From Chryseobacterium sp. KLBC 52 (GTDB taxonomy: Bacteria; Bacteroidota; Bacteroidia; Flavobacteriales; Weeksellaceae): a stretch of 64,000 bases of DNA. The stretch spans positions 186,001 through 250,000 of the forward strand of contig NZ_QDFZ01000005.1 in the NCBI RefSeq assembly GCF_003347605.1, in the 5' to 3' direction. Positions 26,428-34,641 of the stretch are shown here, one piece after another; within the stretch, counting starts at the first letter, position 1; each line of letters starts with the position of its first letter. Below the pieces are notes generated by a model. It saw nothing but the letters and a program-made list of their open reading frames with translations, searched no databases and was not told where the DNA came from. The position numbers and the translations under genes are program-made.

Positions 26428-28086
26428 TTAAAGTTCGGCAATATATTGTCCGGCTTTCATTCCTGAGAAGATACAACCTCCCAAAAATGTTCCTTCCAGA
26501 GCTCTGTAGCCATGCATTCCGCCACCGCCAAAGCCCGCCGCTTCTCCTGCAGCATAGAGTCCTTCAATAATACTGTCATCCTCTCTCAGCACCTGACCAT
26601 TCAGATTGGTTTTTATTCCACCCAATGTTTTTCGGGTTAAAATATTAAGACGTACAGCAATCAAAGGCCCGTTTTCAGGATCTAAGATCTTATGCGGAGC
26701 AGCAACACGTCCCAATTTATCCCCTAAATAATTTCTGGTATTCCGGATGTAATTAACCTGAGTGTCTTTTGAAAACTTATTGTCCAATTCACGGTCTCTG
26801 GCTTCAATCTGAGATTTTATGTTTTCATATTTCAACAGGGTATTTCCTGCCAGTTCATTCATTCTTTTAACCAGATCTTCCAGGTTATCTGATACAATAA
26901 AGTCTTTTCCGTGCTCTTTAAAAGCCTCTACAGGTCCGGGTGCTTTTTTACCAAAAATCCTTTTCAGAAAAAGCCCATAATCTTTATTCGTAATATCCGG
27001 ATTCTGTTCCGAGCCTGAAAGGGCAAATTCCTTTTTGATAATTTTCTGGGTAAGAATAAACCATGAATAGGAAAACCCTGTTTTCTGGATATACTGTAAA
27101 GTCCCCAAGGTATCAAATCCCGGAAGAAAAGGAGCGGGGAGACGTTCACCTTTAGCATCAAACCATAGCGATGAAGGCCCGGGCAATATGCGGATTCCGT
27201 GGTTGGGCCAGATAGGATTCCAGTTTTGTAAGCCTTCGGTGTAGTGCCACATTCTGTCCGGATTGATGATATGAGCGCCTGTATTTTCTGCAATGCCTAT
27301 CATTTTTCCGTCCACATAAGCTGGAACACCACAAACCATATTTTCAGGCGCTTTGCCAAGTCTTTCCGGCCAGTTCTTTCTTACCAATTCATGATTCGCG
27401 CCAATTCCTCCGGAAGCGATGATAATATTCGGAGCTGTATATTCAAAAGACGAGATTATGTTTCTGTTGGTTGCAGCACCTCTTTCCTGAGTATCATTTT
27501 CCAGAACATCACCTTTAAGACCTTTTATTTTACCGTTTTCTGTAATAATTTCAGTTACCCGATGTCTGAATTTCATCTGAAGCAGTCCTTTTTCCTGAGC
27601 TTTATAAGCTTTTTCAACAAAAGGTTGTATCACGCCAGTTCCTGTTCCCCAGCTCACATGAAAGCGGGGTACGGAATTTCCGTGACCTATTGCGGAACCA
27701 TCACCACGTTCTGCCCAGCCTACCATAAACATCAGCTTGATTCCCAGTTTGGAAATGTATTTGTATTTTTCACCTGCAGCAAATTTCAGGTAAGCTTCTG
27801 CCCATTGGCGGGGCCAATAATCTTCCGGACGGTCAAAACCAGCAGTTCCTTTCCAGTCCTGTAAAGCCAGCTCATAAGAATCTTTGATGCCCATTCTTCT
27901 TTGCTGGGGTGAATTGATCAGAAATAATCCTCCGAATGACCAGAATGCCTGTCCACCCATATTCTGTTCTGTTTCCTGATCCAAAAGCAGTACTTTTTTT
28001 CCGGCATTGGTAATTTCCATAGCAGCAGTAAGCCCTGCCAATCCGGTTCCGATGATGATGGCATCTGGCTGGAATTTTTCTTCCAT
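26428..28086 (-). CDS. FAD-binding dehydrogenase (COG3573; fumarate reductase/KstD-like)
   Basis: A 552-residue flavoenzyme. The N-terminal dinucleotide motif IIIGTGLAGLTAAMEI binds FAD, and the C-terminal FAD contact GLYAAGEAAGFGGGGMHG is typical of the fumarate reductase/3-ketosteroid dehydrogenase superfamily. The intermediate wording (GGQAFWSFGGLFLINSPQQRRMGIKDS) fits the uncharacterised COG3573 group, often annotated as FAD-binding dehydrogenase. No signal peptide or membrane segment. Expected to desaturate or reduce a C-C bond next to a carbonyl. It is followed by an SDR gene, which could handle the matching hydroxyl/ketone step. Confidence 0.85.
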   Translation of the reverse strand: MEEKFQPDAIIIGTGLAGLTAAMEITNAGKKVLLLDQETEQNMGGQAFWSFGGLFLINSPQQRRMGIKDSYELALQDWKGTAGFDRPEDYWPRQWAEAYLKFAAGEKYKYISKLGIKLMFMVGWAERGDGSAIGHGNSVPRFHVSWGTGTGVIQPFVEKAYKAQEKGLLQMKFRHRVTEIITENGKIKGLKGDVLENDTQERGAATNRNIISSFEYTAPNIIIASGGIGANHELVRKNWPERLGKAPENMVCGVPAYVDGKMIGIAENTGAHIINPDRMWHYTEGLQNWNPIWPNHGIRILPGPSSLWFDAKGERLPAPFLPGFDTLGTLQYIQKTGFSYSWFILTQKIIKKEFALSGSEQNPDITNKDYGLFLKRIFGKKAPGPVEAFKEHGKDFIVSDNLEDLVKRMNELAGNTLLKYENIKSQIEARDRELDNKFSKDTQVNYIRNTRNYLGDKLGRVAAPHKILDPENGPLIAVRLNILTRKTLGGIKTNLNGQVLREDDSIIEGLYAAGEAAGFGGGGMHGYRALEGTFLGGCIFSGMKAGQYIAEL

Positions 28087-28213
28087 TGGTAAGTGTTTAT
28101 ATTCAATAATATATCACATAAATGTATAAAATTATTCATTACACGGTTTAAATTTAAAAATTTTAATAAGCTTTATTTGACTAATCCAACCCTGAACTCC
28201 GAACTTTTCAACT

Positions 28214-28221
28214 TATCTTTG
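28214..28221 (+). promoter_or_regulatory. -7 promoter box for the rhodanese/TlpA pair
   Basis: TATCTTTG matches TAnnTTTG and lies 14 bases before the ATG at 28236. It supports that ATG as the start, because an upstream in-frame GTG at 28221 would overlap the promoter box. No good -33 TTG was found at the usual distance. Confidence 0.55.
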
Positions 28222-28235
28222 TGAAAAATAGAAGA

Positions 28236-28664
28236 ATGAAATATGTGTTTATCATTGCATGCTTTGTCTGTTCCATTTTCAGTCAGGCACAGCAAAAACA
28301 AGATCCATGGAAAGACAGCCAGCTGATGGATCCGGCGTTACTGGCTACCAGAATTGAAAAAAATAAAACAAAAGATCTGGTGATTATTTCAGTAGGGCCT
28401 GAAGCTATTATCAAAGGTTCTGTAGATATTGGACCGACGCATGAACCTGAGAATCTGGAAAAGCTGAGAAATTATCTTAAAAATATTCCGAAGAACAGAG
28501 AAATTGTGATCTACTGCGGATGCTGTCCTTTTGTAAAGTGCCCCAATATTCGTCCTGCATTTGCTTTGCTGATGGAAATGGGCTTCAAAAATGCAAAGCT
28601 TTTAAATCTTCCGAAAAATATCAAAACAGACTGGCTTGATAAAGATTACCCTACCAATGATTAA
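28236..28664 (+). CDS. Exported rhodanese-like protein with CGCCPFVKC site
   Basis: A 142-residue protein counted from the ATG at 28236. It has a signal peptide (MKYVFIIACFVCSIFSQAQ) and a single rhodanese fold. The active-site loop is YCGCCPFVKCPNIRPAF: the normal rhodanese cysteine plus three more in CxCCxxxxC spacing, unlike plain sulfurtransferases. The extra cysteines could bind metal or form a redox disulfide. The stop codon overlaps the region where the following thioredoxin-like gene starts, so the two are translationally linked and probably work together in periplasmic thiol chemistry. Confidence 0.85.
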   Translation: MKYVFIIACFVCSIFSQAQQKQDPWKDSQLMDPALLATRIEKNKTKDLVIISVGPEAIIKGSVDIGPTHEPENLEKLRNYLKNIPKNREIVIYCGCCPFVKCPNIRPAFALLMEMGFKNAKLLNLPKNIKTDWLDKDYPTND

Positions 28665-28665
28665 T

Positions 28666-29169
28666 ATGAAGAACGGCTTTAAACTGCTATTTTTTATCCT
28701 GTTTTCAGGATATATTACCGCTCAAAACAAAATAGAAGTAGGGAAGAAAGCTCCTGAAATTACAATGGCCAGGGCAGATGGAACTTCATTTTCTCTTTCT
28801 TCATTGAAAGGGAAGCTGGTTCTGATTGATTTCTGGGCAACCTGGTGCACTCCATGTGTAGAAGAACAGCCACAACTGAAAACGATGTATGATACTTATT
28901 CTGAACAGATAAAGAATAATCAGTTTGAAATAGTGGGTGTTTCTTTAGACAAGAATAAGGAAAGCTGGCAGAAAGCGATTGACAGATTTCAGATCAACTG
29001 GATACAGATCAGTGATTTAAAATTCTGGAAAAGCCCTCTAGCAAAGCTTTATGAAGTAGATGAACTGCCTTTTAATGTTATTATAGACGGGCAGGGAACC
29101 ATTGTAGCTAAAAACCTTCATGGCAAAGAACTGGAAGATTTCATTAAGAAAAATCTGACACTGAATTAA
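28666..29169 (+). CDS. TlpA/ResA-family thioredoxin-like protein
   Basis: A periplasmic thiol-disulfide oxidoreductase of about 168 residues. After a signal peptide (MKNGFKLLFFILFSGYITAQ) comes an AhpC/TSA-Redoxin fold with the active site WATWCTPC and the cis-Pro loop VDELPFNVIID. Possible starts are ATG 28657, overlapping the previous stop, or ATG 28666, preferred here because the signal peptide begins there. A TTG further up is unlikely. It is coupled to the exported rhodanese gene and may supply it with electrons. A strong terminator follows at 29199. Confidence 0.88.
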   Translation: MKNGFKLLFFILFSGYITAQNKIEVGKKAPEITMARADGTSFSLSSLKGKLVLIDFWATWCTPCVEEQPQLKTMYDTYSEQIKNNQFEIVGVSLDKNKESWQKAIDRFQINWIQISDLKFWKSPLAKLYEVDELPFNVIIDGQGTIVAKNLHGKELEDFIKKNLTLN

Positions 29170-29198
29170 GACGACGGATCGTTTTCAGAAGATAATAT

Positions 29199-29231
29199 AA
29201 AAGAGTGGTAAGTTATTGTACCACTCTTTTT
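29199..29231 (+). terminator. Rho-independent terminator
   Basis: AAAAGAGTGGTA (29199-29210), loop of eight, then TACCACTCTTTT (29219-29230): a perfect 12-bp stem with T tail, 30 bases past the TlpA-like gene. The rest of the gap to 29463 shows nothing recognisable. Confidence 0.9.
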
Positions 29232-29463
29232 AGTTGAAAAAGATAGAAGCATTTGTGTCTTAGAATCTTGTTATAACCATGTAAAAATATCTCATAGAGA
29301 CAGGTTACTGATTATGAGGGCATTTATTATTATGTCTTATCCAAGTGTAAATATACTAAATTGTATTTATTAAATCACTAAATAATGAAATATTAAAAAG
29401 ATTTAATATTCCATTAGCAAAAATTACTCAATAAAGTTACACGACAGAAAATAATGCTGATCA

Positions 29464-29781
29464 TTAGAATAGTTTAAGACCAACGATTCCCACTACAATC
29501 AACAAAGCAGAGAGCAATCTTAAAATACTGGCTGAATCCTGGAAAAAGAGAATCCCCACCAATAAAGTTCCCACTGCACCAATTCCTGTCCAAACAGCGT
29601 ATGCCGTTCCTATAGGGATGCTTTTTTGAGCAAACCAGAGAAATCCGCCGCTAACAGTCATGCACAGAATTGAAAAAATGATCCAGCTCCACTTATTATT
29701 TTCCGGCTGTTGAGAAAGTTTAAGCCCCAAAGACCATCCGATTTCAAAAATTCCTGCGATAATTAATGCAATCCAGTTCAT
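29464..29781 (-). CDS. SMR-family exporter, Gdx/SugE-like
   Basis: A 105-residue protein with four membrane helices, the exact length of small multidrug resistance transporters. The essential glutamate is E13 (IAGIFEIGWSLGLK). The wording of helix 3 (KSIPIGTAYAVWTGIGAVG) and the C-terminal IVGLKL match SugE/Gdx, the guanidinium exporters, more than EmrE. It works as a dual-topology or antiparallel dimer exchanging substrate for protons. No guanidine riboswitch-like leader was recognised. Promoter elements are visible upstream. The Gdx call rests on remembered family patterns. Confidence 0.88.
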   Translation of the reverse strand: MNWIALIIAGIFEIGWSLGLKLSQQPENNKWSWIIFSILCMTVSGGFLWFAQKSIPIGTAYAVWTGIGAVGTLLVGILFFQDSASILRLLSALLIVVGIVGLKLF

Positions 29782-29845
29782 ACTATATGTTTTAATGATA
29801 TTGAAAATGAAATCTATTCAACAGAATTCATTTGTTTTTACTTTA

Positions 29846-29874
29846 CAAAGTTACCGTTATCAATTCGTTGTCAA
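29846..29874 (-). promoter_or_regulatory. Promoter of the SMR exporter gene
   Basis: On the minus strand, TTGAC (29870-29874) and TAACTTTG (29846-29853) are separated so that TTG lies about 18 bases before the -7 box, matching the Bacteroidota TTG-N17-23-TAnnTTTG consensus. The start codon is about 65 bases downstream. Confidence 0.65.
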
Positions 29875-29945
29875 TGATATAAACTAAGTGATCCGGCAAA
29901 AAAAAGAGATGGACTGTATTTTAGAGAAGATGAAACGTTCTACAC

Positions 29946-29972
29946 TTTCAATAGAATAGGATACTATTGAAA
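29946..29972. other. Perfect 9-bp hairpin after the glycosylase gene
   Basis: TTTCAATAG (29946-29954) and CTATTGAAA (29964-29972) pair perfectly. It lies eight bases beyond the minus-strand glycosylase stop, but no U tract follows on that strand, so termination is uncertain. Confidence 0.4.
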
Positions 29973-29979
29973 TTTATAT

Positions 29980-30585
29980 TTATAGCGCATTGGGTTTGCT
30001 CACATATTTATTTCCTTTCACAAAAAAACGCCAGGGAAGAAGCGCATCTTCCTGTGCATAAGCAACACCTATACGGGGACCTGCAGCGATTTCATCCGGA
30101 GTATATGAAATACCATGATCTTCAATCCAGATTTCATGTCCGGAAAGATCTTTTCGGTTCAATGAACGGTCGATGCCCAGGGCTTTGGCCGCTGATCCTG
30201 GCCCTGCAGAAATGGCTGGTTTTGAAGCAGGCATATTCCTCCTCAATTCCATAATTTCTTTACCGATCAAAGGTTCAACAGCCCTTACCAGAACGGCATG
30301 AGGCTCGTCTTCTACTGAAGTTACTACGTTGAAAAGGTGATGGATTCCGTAGCAAAGATACACATAAGAAATTCCGCCATGACTGTACAACGTTTCGGTT
30401 CGGTCTGTCCGTCTGCCTCCATAGGCATGGGATGCTTTATCCTTAACACCAAAATAAGCTTCTGTTTCTACAATGATACCCGCTGTTTTCTCACCATTAA
30501 TTTCTGTATAAAGTATTTTTCCCAAAAGGTCCTGAGCCAGAAAAAGAACATCCTGATTGGAATAATAGGAGAGAGGCAGTTTCAT
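29980..30585 (-). CDS. DNA-3-methyladenine glycosylase (AAG/MPG family)
   Basis: A 201-residue base-excision repair enzyme that removes alkylated purines from DNA. The catalytic glutamate is E40 in IVETEAYFG. Other family marks are ASHAYGGRRTDRTE, the DNA-intercalating region VYLCYGIHHLFNVV, and AGPGSAAKALGID. Its length matches bacterial AAG proteins. It is a single gene on the minus strand and no damage-response box was noticed. The identification is strong. Confidence 0.93.
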   Translation of the reverse strand: MKLPLSYYSNQDVLFLAQDLLGKILYTEINGEKTAGIIVETEAYFGVKDKASHAYGGRRTDRTETLYSHGGISYVYLCYGIHHLFNVVTSVEDEPHAVLVRAVEPLIGKEIMELRRNMPASKPAISAGPGSAAKALGIDRSLNRKDLSGHEIWIEDHGISYTPDEIAAGPRIGVAYAQEDALLPWRFFVKGNKYVSKPNAL

Positions 30586-30842
30586 AAATGATGAGAAATT
30601 ATTTACTCAAATTTAGTAATAATCTTAAGGAAATGAAGCTACCTTGAGCAAACAAAAGATACCACAAAAAGTCACATCTCATAAAATAGTGAGTAATTTG
30701 GCATATCCATTGTTGTTTTTTATGTAACATCATTCCACACCACTATAAAAAATTATAGGTTTTGACACTTATTTTTCCCTGGAGCAATCCGGGGAATTTT
30801 TGTGTAATGCTGAACACGGTTCTTAATCATTTAAAAAATAAA

Positions 30843-30868
30843 AAAGTCCCACATCATTGTGAGACTTT
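30843..30868 (-). terminator. Terminator of the pepP-DPP IV operon
   Basis: On the minus strand AAAGTCTCACA pairs with TGTGGGACTTT (one G-U) across a four-base loop, followed by a long T tract (complement of the A-run 30834-30844). It lies just past the DPP IV stop at 30875. Confidence 0.8.
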
Positions 30869-30874
30869 CATTAT

Positions 30875-33046
30875 TTATTTTGCTCCCGGAGGGCAGTGTT
30901 CTTTTAAATACCTGGTAAACATAGTTGTAAGATGCAGGGATGTTCCTTCACCTTCATTAATAGCGTGGCTACGGTTAGGATAAGACATCAGCTGAAACTG
31001 TTTGTTGTATTTTACCAGTTCGTTAATGTAAACTTCCGTATTTTGGTAATGTACATTGTCATCACCTGTTCCATGAACCAACAGAAGATTACCTTTCAGG
31101 TTTTTAGCATAAGCCAGCGGGGAACCTTTCACAAAATCTTCTCTGTTTTCCTGCGGAAGTCCCATATAACGTTCCTGATAGATATTGTCATAGAATAACT
31201 GATTGGCAACCGGTGCAATGGCAATTCCGGTCTGATAAATGTCAGGATACTGTCCCAAAAGGTTCAGGGTAGAAGAACCTCCACCGCTCCAGCCCCATAC
31301 GGCAACTCTTGAAGTATCGATATAAGGCCATTTTGCAAATAAAGCTTTCGCACCCATCGCCTGATCACGGATATTCATCTGCCCTATTTTACGATAGACA
31401 GACTTTCTCCACTCGCTTCCTCTGGGAGAAGGTGTTCCCCGGTTTTCAAGAGAAACATATAAATAACCGTCTTCAGCCATATCTCCGGCATATAACCAAT
31501 TCCAGCCGGTATAAAAATCATCAGTTACGGTTTGCAGCGCAGGTTCTCCATATACGTAGAAAACGACCGGGTATTTTTTATTAGGATCAAAATTTTTAGG
31601 CTTTACTACCCAGCCATCTAATGTAATACCATCCTGTGTGGTAATCTGGAAAAATTCAGCTTTAGATTTTGCGGGATCTGCTTTTACGGACCTGTTGGCT
31701 GCAACCAGTTCTTTATGTTCCGGAAGCGATACCACAGAGCCTGTTGAGAGTGAATTGACACTGGTATTCGTAAACATGGCAATTTTTCCGTTAGGCGATA
31801 TGGTATAAGTATTAGAACCCGTATAGGATTCAGGGGTTACTTTTTGGGCTTTTCCTCCCTTCATACTTACCTTGTACAGGTATTTCTGAGTGGCATTATT
31901 TGGGGAAGCTAAAAAGTAAATCTGCTTGTTCTTAACATCAAAGAATTCCGGTTTAATTACATCGAAAGCGTCTTTCGTAATCAATGTTTCTTTACCATTC
32001 ATATCTATTTTATAAATATGTCTCCATCCGTCTTTTTCAGAAAGCCATAAAAATTCTTTTCCATTATCAATCCAGTCCCAGCCTTTTGGATCGTTGTCAT
32101 TCCATCGGGTTTTTATGTCAATCCATGCCGCATCGGTTTCTGTATGAATCGCCTTACTGCTTCCGGAATTGGCATCTGCTACGATAATTTTACTTTGATT
32201 CTGCTTTCTGTTCAGTTGCTGAAGAATAACGGATTTAGAATCCAGCACCCATTCCATTCTTGGGATATAGTTTTGCATTTCATCTCCTGCAATATCAGCT
32301 TTCTTTGAAGATTTGGAGGCCAGATCATAAAACCAGATACTGCATCCGGAAGGATTTTCTCCCACCTTTGGATATTCTACCGGAACGGTAAAAGAATACA
32401 GACTATCCGTATTATTGATCATCAGAAAGTTTTTCGTACCACGGGCATCCAGCTTCCAGTAAGCAATTTTATTACCATCGGGAGACCATCTGAAACCATC
32501 CTGAGTTCCGAATTCCTCTTCATATACCCAGTCGAAAGTTCCGTTGATCATTCCGTCTGTACCATCTGTAGTGATTTTAGTCTGCTGATTGCTGGCAAGA
32601 TCTTCAACATAAATATTATGCTTAGATACATAAGCGACTTTTTTGCCATCCGGAGAATACTTTGCAAACATCAGTGAGGAAGCAGGTAACCCTTTTCCCA
32701 GTTGGGTAAGCTTTTTGGTATTTTTGTCGTAAATCCAGTAATCTCCACGGGTATTATCTCTCCATACTTTTTTTGTATTGGCAAAAAGCAATAAACTTTT
32801 ATCATCAGGAGATACCTGAAAACTTTGTACTTGTAAGGCTTCAGAACTTCCGGCAGGAACCAGCTCGCTGCTGCTTAAAAGGAGCTGATCTTTTCCGGGA
32901 TGCAATAGATCAACAATTTCCACTCCTTTTTTAGTAAATGAATAATAAGCGTTGCCATCCGGAGTCCATTGTGTCTTCTGTGCCGCGAATGGTGACATGC
33001 ACAGGAAATACAATGCAATAGCTGTTAGTTTTTTTATATTCTTCAT
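30875..33046 (-). CDS. Dipeptidyl peptidase IV (S9 family)
   Basis: A secreted or periplasmic serine peptidase of 723 residues counted from the ATG at 33046. The start is chosen because MKNIKKLTAIALYFLC is a signal peptide; a TTG 18 codons upstream would bury it. An N-terminal beta-propeller contains the substrate-holding pair in VYEEEFG, and the C-terminal alpha/beta hydrolase has S587 in GWSGGGS, then Asp in GTGDDNVHYQN and His in RSHAINEG. It releases X-Pro or X-Ala dipeptides from peptide N-termini. It lies 19 bases after the aminopeptidase P gene; both enzymes deal with proline, fitting the hydroxyproline operon nearby. Confidence 0.93.
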   Translation of the reverse strand: MKNIKKLTAIALYFLCMSPFAAQKTQWTPDGNAYYSFTKKGVEIVDLLHPGKDQLLLSSSELVPAGSSEALQVQSFQVSPDDKSLLLFANTKKVWRDNTRGDYWIYDKNTKKLTQLGKGLPASSLMFAKYSPDGKKVAYVSKHNIYVEDLASNQQTKITTDGTDGMINGTFDWVYEEEFGTQDGFRWSPDGNKIAYWKLDARGTKNFLMINNTDSLYSFTVPVEYPKVGENPSGCSIWFYDLASKSSKKADIAGDEMQNYIPRMEWVLDSKSVILQQLNRKQNQSKIIVADANSGSSKAIHTETDAAWIDIKTRWNDNDPKGWDWIDNGKEFLWLSEKDGWRHIYKIDMNGKETLITKDAFDVIKPEFFDVKNKQIYFLASPNNATQKYLYKVSMKGGKAQKVTPESYTGSNTYTISPNGKIAMFTNTSVNSLSTGSVVSLPEHKELVAANRSVKADPAKSKAEFFQITTQDGITLDGWVVKPKNFDPNKKYPVVFYVYGEPALQTVTDDFYTGWNWLYAGDMAEDGYLYVSLENRGTPSPRGSEWRKSVYRKIGQMNIRDQAMGAKALFAKWPYIDTSRVAVWGWSGGGSSTLNLLGQYPDIYQTGIAIAPVANQLFYDNIYQERYMGLPQENREDFVKGSPLAYAKNLKGNLLLVHGTGDDNVHYQNTEVYINELVKYNKQFQLMSYPNRSHAINEGEGTSLHLTTMFTRYLKEHCPPGAK

Positions 33047-33065
33047 AGTTCTATTTGAATTAAGC

Positions 33066-34454
33066 TCAATGTTCAGCTCTGTAATTTTCAATTTCTTCAA
33101 CGGTTTTGATCAATCCGTTACCCAGAAGTCTGTACCCATTGTCTGTGATCAGGAAATCATCTTCCACACGGATTCCTCCGAAATTCCGGTATTCATTTAC
33201 TTTATCATAATTAATAAAGTCTGCGTTTTTATTTTCAGCCTGCCAAATGTCAATCAGTTCCGGAATCATATAAATACCAGGCTCAACTGTTACTACAAAA
33301 CCAGACTCTAAAGCTTTCCCTAAACGTAAAGATTTCAATCCGAATGTTTTGGTGTCTTTTGGTTCGTCTTCAGTATAGCCAATATACCGTTCTCCAAGGT
33401 CTTCCATATCGTGTACATCCAATCCCATCATATGCCCGAGTCCACATTGAAAAAATAGGGTATGAGCATGATTCTTTACCGCATCTTCAGGGTTACCTTT
33501 CATCAATCCAAGATCGATAAGTCCTTCTACCAGATGCTGTGCTGCTTTGAGGTGAATATCTTTAAATCGGATTCCCGGTTTTAAAAGGTTTTGAGCTTGA
33601 TTAAAAGCATTCAGAACCACTTCGTACATTTCCTTTTGCTTCGTGGTAAAAGTCTTCCCTACAGGAAAGGTTCTGGTAAGATCACCCGCATATCCCATTG
33701 CGGTTTCTGCTCCGGAATCATTCAGGAAAAGATCGCCTTCTTTCATGGTATTAAGACGATAATGATTATGCAGAATTCCTCCGTTGATCGTCACAATAGG
33801 AGGATAAGACATCTGACATTCTTTATTGGCTGCAAGATACTGGATCGCGTTGGCAATTTCATATTCTTTCATTCCCGGCTTCGCTGCGCGCATGGCAAGT
33901 AAATGCATTTCATTGGACACATTCACAGCCTGTTCAATCTGTACAATTTCCTGAGGTTCTTTGATCGAACGCTGTTTTACAATAGCTTTAATCATTTCCA
34001 CAGAGGGCTGCAGTTCTGCAATTTTAATCCCAAGAAGATCTCCCAGTACAATTTTATTGGAAGACTGATAAGGTGGGAGATAATGGACTTTTCTTCCTGA
34101 AGCTTTTGCTTTTATAATATATTGAGAAAGCTCAGCATACGGTAAAGTTTCCTGCACTCCGGACTTCAGGCTTTTTTCTTTCAAGGTTTCCTGTCTGCCC
34201 ATCCATACAATATCATCGATACTTAGTTCATCTCCGAAAACAATAGTCTTATTCTCATCAATATCAATAATCGCTGCAATGCGGGGTTCCTGAATTCCGA
34301 AATAGTATAAATAGGTACTGTCCTGGCGGAAATAATAAGGATTGTGTTCAAAGTTTACAGGATTCTCTATATTTCCCAGAAATAATAAGATTCCGTTAGA
34401 CACACTTCTTTGTAATACTGACCTTCTGTCTTGATAAATTTGTGCTGAAAACAT
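33066..34454 (-). CDS. pepP: Xaa-Pro aminopeptidase (aminopeptidase P, M24B)
   Basis: A 462-residue metallopeptidase that cuts the bond between any N-terminal residue and proline. The creatinase-type N-domain is followed by the pita-bread domain with the five metal ligands: Asp pair in NDSGAETAMGYAGDLTR, His in GLGHMMGLDVHD, Glu in VTVEPGIYM, and Glu in GIRVEDDFL. No signal peptide is visible, so it should act in the cytoplasm on imported peptides. It is the first gene of the operon with DPP IV. A perfect palindrome lies in its promoter region (34500-34515). Confidence 0.92.
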   Translation of the reverse strand: MFSAQIYQDRRSVLQRSVSNGILLFLGNIENPVNFEHNPYYFRQDSTYLYYFGIQEPRIAAIIDIDENKTIVFGDELSIDDIVWMGRQETLKEKSLKSGVQETLPYAELSQYIIKAKASGRKVHYLPPYQSSNKIVLGDLLGIKIAELQPSVEMIKAIVKQRSIKEPQEIVQIEQAVNVSNEMHLLAMRAAKPGMKEYEIANAIQYLAANKECQMSYPPIVTINGGILHNHYRLNTMKEGDLFLNDSGAETAMGYAGDLTRTFPVGKTFTTKQKEMYEVVLNAFNQAQNLLKPGIRFKDIHLKAAQHLVEGLIDLGLMKGNPEDAVKNHAHTLFFQCGLGHMMGLDVHDMEDLGERYIGYTEDEPKDTKTFGLKSLRLGKALESGFVVTVEPGIYMIPELIDIWQAENKNADFINYDKVNEYRNFGGIRVEDDFLITDNGYRLLGNGLIKTVEEIENYRAEH

Positions 34455-34484
34455 ATATTATGAATACTTTTTATTTTAAAAGTT

Positions 34485-34515
34485 TAAAGTTACGATTTTG
34501 TACTATTTATAGTAC
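34485..34515 (-). promoter_or_regulatory. pepP promoter with palindromic operator candidate
   Basis: Read on the minus strand, a near-consensus -7 box TAACTTTA (34485-34492) stands about 30 bases before the pepP ATG. Just upstream is GTACTAT-AA-ATAGTAC (34500-34515), a perfect 7-bp inverted repeat centred where the -33 element should be. It is a good candidate binding site for a dimeric regulator. Confidence 0.5.
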
Positions 34516-34641
34516 TTTATTCATTAAAAATAAGAATATGTAAAATTTGGATTTTAATCTGATAGTCAATGTTCATATTTTGCTTAACTTCAGCAATATT
34601 TTAACCATGCTAATCTAATAACCCGGTAAAACATTCATATT

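Noticed and set aside
27244-27864. A 206-codon open frame on the plus strand
   Set aside because: It lies entirely antisense to the FAD-binding dehydrogenase gene, has no family resemblance, and its composition is that of an antisense shadow.
33047-33100. N-terminal extension of DPP IV from a TTG
   Set aside because: It would place 18 charged residues before a good signal peptide and overlap the pepP stop region. ATG 33046 fits export.
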